A DNA stretch of 64,000 nucleotides, taken from NCBI GenBank assembly GCA_034620365.1, contig JAQGEQ010000329.1, forward strand, positions 186,001 to 250,000. Reading direction: 5' to 3'. This DNA is from Pegea sp. RAD2-039 (lineage: Eukaryota; Chordata; Thaliacea; Salpida; Salpidae). The position numbers were made by a program, and so were the translations under genes. Below are positions 59,180 to 64,000 of the stretch, piece after piece; the stretch's first letter is position 1; every line of letters begins with the position of its first letter. Below the pieces are notes generated by a model. The model made no database searches. It was not told where the DNA came from and worked only from the letters and a program-made list of their open reading frames with translations.

Positions 59180-60748
59180 ATGTTTAAATTGAAAATTTTG
59201 ATGCCAGTTTTGCTTGCCGCACAGACCGCTACAATGGTCCTAACGACCAGGTACACTAGGACCGTTAAAGTTGATGGCCCAAGATACCTGTCTAGTAGTG
59301 TGGTACTTATGGCAGAAATTTTAAAACTGCTCACATCTTTAGTCATGGTATTTTTTCAGTGCAGTGAGTTTGTTGTTTTTAAATTTCGAAAAAAACTTTT
59401 ACTGAATTGATTTTTCAGATTTCAGTTATAAATTGTTTCTGTCAGAATTGAACAACAAGATTTTAAGGAAACCAGTTGAAACTTTCAAGGTGCTTATACC
59501 ATCTAGTGTTTATGCTTTTCAGAATAATCTACTCTTCCTGGCTATATCTTACTTAGATGCACCAACTTACCAGGTAAAGTCATAGCATTTGAATATTTAA
59601 TAACAATTTATCTCGAAATTTTATACTTTTGTTTCTTCCAGATAACTTACCAGCTGAAAATTTTGACAACAGCAATTTTTTCAGTTGTATTGATGAAGAA
59701 ACAGATATCAAAGCAACAATGGTTTTCTCTTGTTATTCTAATGATCGGTGTAGTTTGTGTTCAAGTAAGTTAGCTGTTGTAACTTCCTCTATTAGATCAA
59801 TTACTTCACTTATATGCCAATAACTTATTAGCTTAAAACGATGACAACAGTTTCTTTCTCATCTATTTTGCCACTAACTATCTTTAGTTTCTCATGGCTG
59901 CTACAGTAGTTTTATTAAAAGTTAATTGAGTAGATTTACAAATCTAAAACTTTTCGACTTTTACAAACAATGTCTGTTTAGTCATAAGTTTGGTTACTTT
60001 TTCAACTTTTACATTTGTAGTATCCAAAAGGTGACCAAGTTGCTACTGATGATGGAGACTTTAACAAAAGGTTGATTGGTTTTCTTGTTTTACTAATCGC
60101 TTGTACTAGTAGTGGATTTGCTGGCGTTTTCTTCGAGTACATTCTTAAATCAGCACCATTATCACTAGCATTACGTAACATTCAAATGTGTAAGTTGAAG
60201 TCAATTCATTTAAACTCCTGAAAAGAAGAACTTCTTTTTATACTAAATCATTTTCAATTCTTGTTTTTTCAGCTTTTTTTGGAGTTATTTTTTCTACTTT
60301 TGCCGCTTACTGGTTTGATAGTGATAAAATATCCAGTGGTGGTCTTTTTCAAGGCTACAACAAAACAGTTTTGTTTGTACTTTTTTTGCAAGTAAGCTTT
60401 TTTGATATGAATTTGTATGTGTCAACAACCTAAATATCTTTTCAGGCTTTTGGTGGTTTGTTGGTATCATCTGTTGTGAAGTACGCTGATAATCTTGTCA
60501 AAGTTTTTGCTGCTTCCTTATCTCTCATCGTTTCCAGTTCCGTATCTTACTTCATTTTCAAAGATCTTGACTTATCATTGTAAGTTATAAACGATTTTGA
60601 ATCTTCAAATGATGTTAATTTTCCGTTTTTTTTTTACAGCTTATTTCTTTTTGGTACCACACTAGTACTTTTTGCTTCTTTTATATATGGCTACAATCCT
60701 TCAAATAAAACAAAATTTTTATCGAAAAGGCAAGCAAAATCTTCATAA
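59180..60748 (+). CDS. SLC35A3: Golgi nucleotide-sugar transporter, SLC35A3 (UDP-GlcNAc) type
   Basis: Ten-segment antiporter that brings nucleotide sugar into the Golgi lumen in exchange for the monophosphate. Seven exons (59180-59363, 59419-59573, 59642-59764, 60021-60189, 60273-60391, 60446-60579, 60640-60748) join to 330 residues (human SLC35A3 325). Conserved blocks: [87 protein letters not shown]; and [19 protein letters not shown] (substrate-binding region of the SLC35A family). The sequence fits SLC35A3 best in my recollection; SLC35A2 (UDP-Gal) is close enough that substrate is uncertain. It ends in a basic tail (KRQAKSS). Confidence 0.92.
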
Positions 60749-62358
60749 ATTTATCGAGTTTTTTAATTAGTGCAATTTGAATAAGGTACCTGACGAGTAG
60801 TAGATGATACACTTTACAACCAACTTTCTATTTCATTTACAAAATTCTTCATCTATCTATTGTAAAACGCAGATTTTTCACTTTTTCACAAAAAAAGTTC
60901 TTCTCTGTTTAAACGCTGCAAATAACTGGGACTTTTTATTCTTGATTCTTTAAATTCTTTGTGATATTGATCAAGAAAGAATATTTTGTTACCCACAGTT
61001 AATTCTAGCTTTTATTCTACATCAAATTCAATCTGCTTATTTGCTGCTTTATATGACAAATATATATTTCAAGTTTTATTATTTCAATTATTATCAAGTA
61101 CTTTACGAACAAATAACTTTCTACATCATCTATTCTTATCATTGAAAATCTTCGAATAATTTTTGCTTCATTTTGCCATTTTTATCATCGTATTTTTTAC
61201 CATTTGATCTAATTACTCAATAAAAATCTGCTATCAGATAATTCAAGAAATTGTTGAAAGTTTTTTTTAATCTTTTATTTATTTATCTTAAATTTTTACC
61301 GTTTATAATTCAACTTGTTTTTAAATCATAGATTATACAAAGAAACTCTTCTTGTTATTGAAAGATTTTTATTAGATAAGTTTCACTTTTAAGAAAATCT
61401 GCTGAGAGTATTTATGACACATAACTTACTACTTACAATACCAAAAGTTTTCATTTTCACCAGAAATTTTATTCACTGTTATGAACAATTTTTTTTTGAT
61501 AAATCATCTTTCATCACCTTGTTATTATAAAGTTCAAGAATAGTTTTTAAATAAATTATCTATTGGCTTGAAGAGTATATGTATTATGTGACTAATGCTT
61601 TTCTAAATGTGAAAACAAGTTGAAAAATAACAAAACAAAGATCTTTTTTCTCATTAGATTAAGACTTTTTAAGTAATAGAGATAATGTAGAGGTTTCTAA
61701 ATAAATTTAATTACAAATAACTACACATTTAAAAGTTTGTTAATTATCTTATTAATTATGTAAGTTCAACTTGTTACATTGTTATTTTAGATTTTATTAA
61801 ACAAATTAACATATAAGGAAATTGATTTAAGCTGTGAACATATGTTTGTGTCATTTCTTAAAAAAGAAATCTTTCATTACTCATATCTGTTTAAGTTAAG
61901 TAATTCCTAATTATAAAAATCTTGATTGTCAGTAAAATCATAAAACTAGCAAAATTAATTTCGAAGGCAACCCCCTATAAAAGCGTTTTACCTTCTTAAC
62001 TTTTTAAATAGTTTTCTGTTAATTTGTAAACTAAATTTGATGAGCTGAATACGGTCATTGAATACAAGAGATGATAAAATAGTTAGATGCTAGATAAATC
62101 TAAACTGTTTTTGATTCACAACGTAAGCAATTTCTGTAATGTTGTTAGACTTACTTTTGCTGCTAAAACTGACTATTTGAAGACCATTTACTTTAAGTAA
62201 TTAGAGAAAGGTGATTTAGAATTGTTCTCGGATATATTCTCAATAGAATTGTTGATTTTTGATTTATAAAGTGATTAATACTTTGGTTGCTGTGTTTTAG
62301 AAATAAGAAACATTTTAGAGTATACTTAGCATCTCAATTTAGTTAAACAGCTCTTCAG
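60749..62358. other. Spacer after the SLC35A3-like gene
   Basis: AT-rich. AATAAA at about 61219 is the first convincing hexamer for the SLC35A3-like gene. No other gene recognised. Confidence 0.45.
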
Positions 62359-62442
62359 ATGCAGATGAAAAGTCGTTTGCCACGCAGAAATTTTGTAGAA
62401 GTTATTATTATTATTGTGTTTGCCTTTGTATTAATCATAAAA
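62359..62442 (+). CDS. Possible first exon: short basic N-terminus plus membrane anchor
   Basis: ATG directly follows an acceptor-like CTCTTCAG and opens 28 codons: MQMKSRLPRRNF, then a run of Ile/Val/Phe, ending at a GTATGC donor. This is the layout of a type II membrane protein's first exon (for example a glycosyltransferase). It does not splice in frame to the ORF at 62583 through the available acceptor (CAG at 62557), and the rest of the gene was not found. Low confidence. Confidence 0.25.
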
Positions 62443-62582
62443 GTATGCAGTCAAATGCTTTCATAAGTTAAAGTGTTACATCATAAAAAAGTTTTAATTT
62501 AAACTTTCAAAATATATTTTTGCAAACTTCTTGATATTACATCAATTCAAAATACAGCTGAAAATCGAAAATATCTATCTTG

Positions 62583-63389
62583 ATGATTGTTGAACGAAGT
62601 TATTATGATAAAATCTTAAAGAACGGGGGAAAATATAGAAACATCAAATTTGTAGATACGTGCGTTGTAAATTCATGCATTCATTGTGTATTTTGGGCTT
62701 ACATAAAAAGTGACACTTTGAAAAACTTTGTTGATCAAGTAATGTATCCTTCAGTTTTTTGTATAATCTCTAAACTATACAAAGAAGGTGTGACAGAAAA
62801 GCTACAACAGATAAAAGGAAAGTTGTTGTGGTCACTCTATAAGGAAAGAAAAGTTAGTGAAGAAGCAATTTGTTGCAAAGATAATGTTTTAGAAGTTATT
62901 GATAAACTATTTGAAGCAGTACCTAGCTTAATTCAAGAAATAAAATGTCTAAAACACAAGAAGATTATAGAATTTATCTATACTTATGTCACTATAGATA
63001 ATCAGTACAACTTTTACAACTTAAACAAAGCACTTGATGAAGCTCTGAAAAAAGTAAGAAACCGAAGATTAGATTGCTGTGATGAGACAGAGAATCACAT
63101 TACTTGCTCATTTGAAATGCAAACAGTCTTGTGGATTGATACAAGCGAAATGAAATGGGGTATTGGTGACCAAATACCAACTTCCATTGAAGTCAGAAGC
63201 CAAGTGTTTCAAGTGCAAGCCTTCATCAATAAAGAAAAGCACGCGACTAATCACGTGGTCGCTTACTGCAAGCGATCATCTGATGCAGATTGGAATATTT
63301 TTGATGATACTTTGAGCAGCCTATCTTTAGGAAGAGATAGATCATTGTTTCAGCCAATTGCTATTTTATATATTAATGAAACAACATAA
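62583..63389 (+). CDS. Orphan ORF with possible C19-like cysteine-peptidase layout
   Basis: Uninterrupted 268-codon ORF. Near the N-terminus is FVDTCVVNSCIHCVFWAY, reminiscent of the divergent Cys box (DTC..NS) of ubiquitin-peptidase-like domains. Near residue 220 is TNHVVAYCKRSSDADWNIFDD, like the His box (HxVxY...W..FDD). Candidate catalytic residues would be Cys27 or Cys32, the His of NHV and an Asp of FDD. The middle is helical and Lys/Glu-rich. Such domains occur in host genes and in some DNA transposons. I cannot say which, and see no transposase or terminal repeats. Family assignment is inference only. Confidence 0.6.
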   Translation: MIVERSYYDKILKNGGKYRNIKFVDTCVVNSCIHCVFWAYIKSDTLKNFVDQVMYPSVFCIISKLYKEGVTEKLQQIKGKLLWSLYKERKVSEEAICCKDNVLEVIDKLFEAVPSLIQEIKCLKHKKIIEFIYTYVTIDNQYNFYNLNKALDEALKKVRNRRLDCCDETENHITCSFEMQTVLWIDTSEMKWGIGDQIPTSIEVRSQVFQVQAFINKEKHATNHVVAYCKRSSDADWNIFDDTLSSLSLGRDRSLFQPIAILYINETT

Positions 63390-63837
63390 AACATCCGAAT
63401 ATATTTGTGTGAATTTCAGATACTTCAAATATTAAATGGCTTTTATTTATAAGAACTAAAATATTTTGCAAGCAGTGCTTCCTGAAAATGGGTTAAAAAA
63501 TATTAGCAAAAAAAGCTTTTATTATAAATCAAATACCAAATTTATTGATTTCAAGTAAAGTACAATGATTTAGATTAAACGTTTCATAATTCCTACTTTT
63601 TCATATTTATAAAAAGTAACTTGAGAAATTAATTTCAAAATAACTATTGATTCAAAAAATGGATCAAAACTTAAATAGATTTTAAATCTGCTGTTTATAT
63701 GATTAAGCGAGAAATTAGTTGAATACCTTTTTCACCGCATTTATCATCGGAAATAACTAATTTCAGATAAACTCATTTTATATTTGTCACATTTTTGTTA
63801 AACAATAATAAAATTGCAGTTTTTTTATGTTAAGTTT
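63390..63837. other. Spacer after the peptidase-like ORF
   Basis: AT-rich. No poly(A) signal clearly assigned and no gene seen. Confidence 0.45.
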
Positions 63838-64000
63838 GTTGCGTTGTTTATCTTGTAATACAACTTCATACAGTAGAAGACATAGTTAGGTGGATTGGTT
63901 ACTAATCCAATATTCTCTACACGCTCGGCTTCAAATTTCTACCGGTCGTTAGAGGTATGAGATTTTGCGTTGTTTAACGCCACCTAGCGAACACGGAAAG
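63838..64000. repeat. Possible edge of a repetitive element
   Basis: Composition changes sharply to less AT-rich sequence. GTTGCGTTGTTTATC at 63838 is echoed by TTGCGTTGTTTAACG near 63965, and GTTAGGTGG (about 63886) is inverted as CCACCTAGC (about 63981). Short direct and inverted repeats with an abrupt composition shift suggest a mobile element or satellite entering at the window edge. Type unknown. Confidence 0.3.

Noticed and set aside
62359-63389. Joining the short membrane-anchor exon to the 268-codon ORF as one gene
   Set aside because: The only good acceptor (ending 62557) puts the downstream ORF out of frame, with an immediate stop.

Overview
This window is nuclear DNA from an invertebrate animal. 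The evidence is AT-rich intergenic sequence, GT-AG introns in most genes, AATAAA poly(A) signals, and animal genes such as RNF123, survivin, TEDC1, a tetraspanin, a Kazal inhibitor, a sigma-class GST and an OSM-9/Inactive-type TRPV channel. I cannot name the phylum from sequence alone. TEDC1 implies centrioles that use delta/epsilon tubulin.

Layout, left to right. A decayed 3' end of a CR1/L2-like non-LTR retrotransposon (1-926) is followed by ribosomal protein P1 (RPLP1). A 31-exon RNF123/KPC1 ubiquitin-ligase gene (5904-13950) carries a complete same-strand MGST1 gene and a CRE-containing minisatellite in one intron, and a second minisatellite in another. After a repeat-rich gap with an ARF-family relic come survivin (BIRC5), TEDC1, a tetraspanin, a decayed transglutaminase, the tRNA methyltransferase DNMT2 (TRDMT1) and the NAD(P)H-hydrate dehydratase NAXD. 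Then follow an intronless 777-residue tail-anchored orphan, a secreted Kazal inhibitor, a sigma GST, an inositol hexakisphosphate kinase (IP6K), APRT (the only complete minus-strand gene), an intronless TRPV channel, an SLC35A3-type nucleotide-sugar transporter and an intronless ORF with a possible cysteine-peptidase layout.

The genes look like unrelated housekeeping and accessory genes, not one pathway. Loose themes are detoxification (MGST1, sigma GST), nucleotide and cofactor salvage or repair (APRT, NAXD) and cell division or centrioles (survivin, TEDC1). Gene models were built by hand: I chose splice sites that keep the reading frame and match remembered family sequences. The RNF123, TEDC1, tetraspanin, TRDMT1, NAXD, IP6K, GST, MGST1 and SLC35A3 models all close without a frame error.

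Most notable: the RNF123 locus, where nearly all introns are 46-64 nt and the two exceptions in its compact part are inflated by a 35-bp minisatellite and by the nested MGST1 plus CRE repeat; three hairpins with microRNA-precursor-like geometry; the orphan tail-anchored protein; the peptidase-like ORF; and two pseudogenes. No tRNA, rRNA or CRISPR array was seen.
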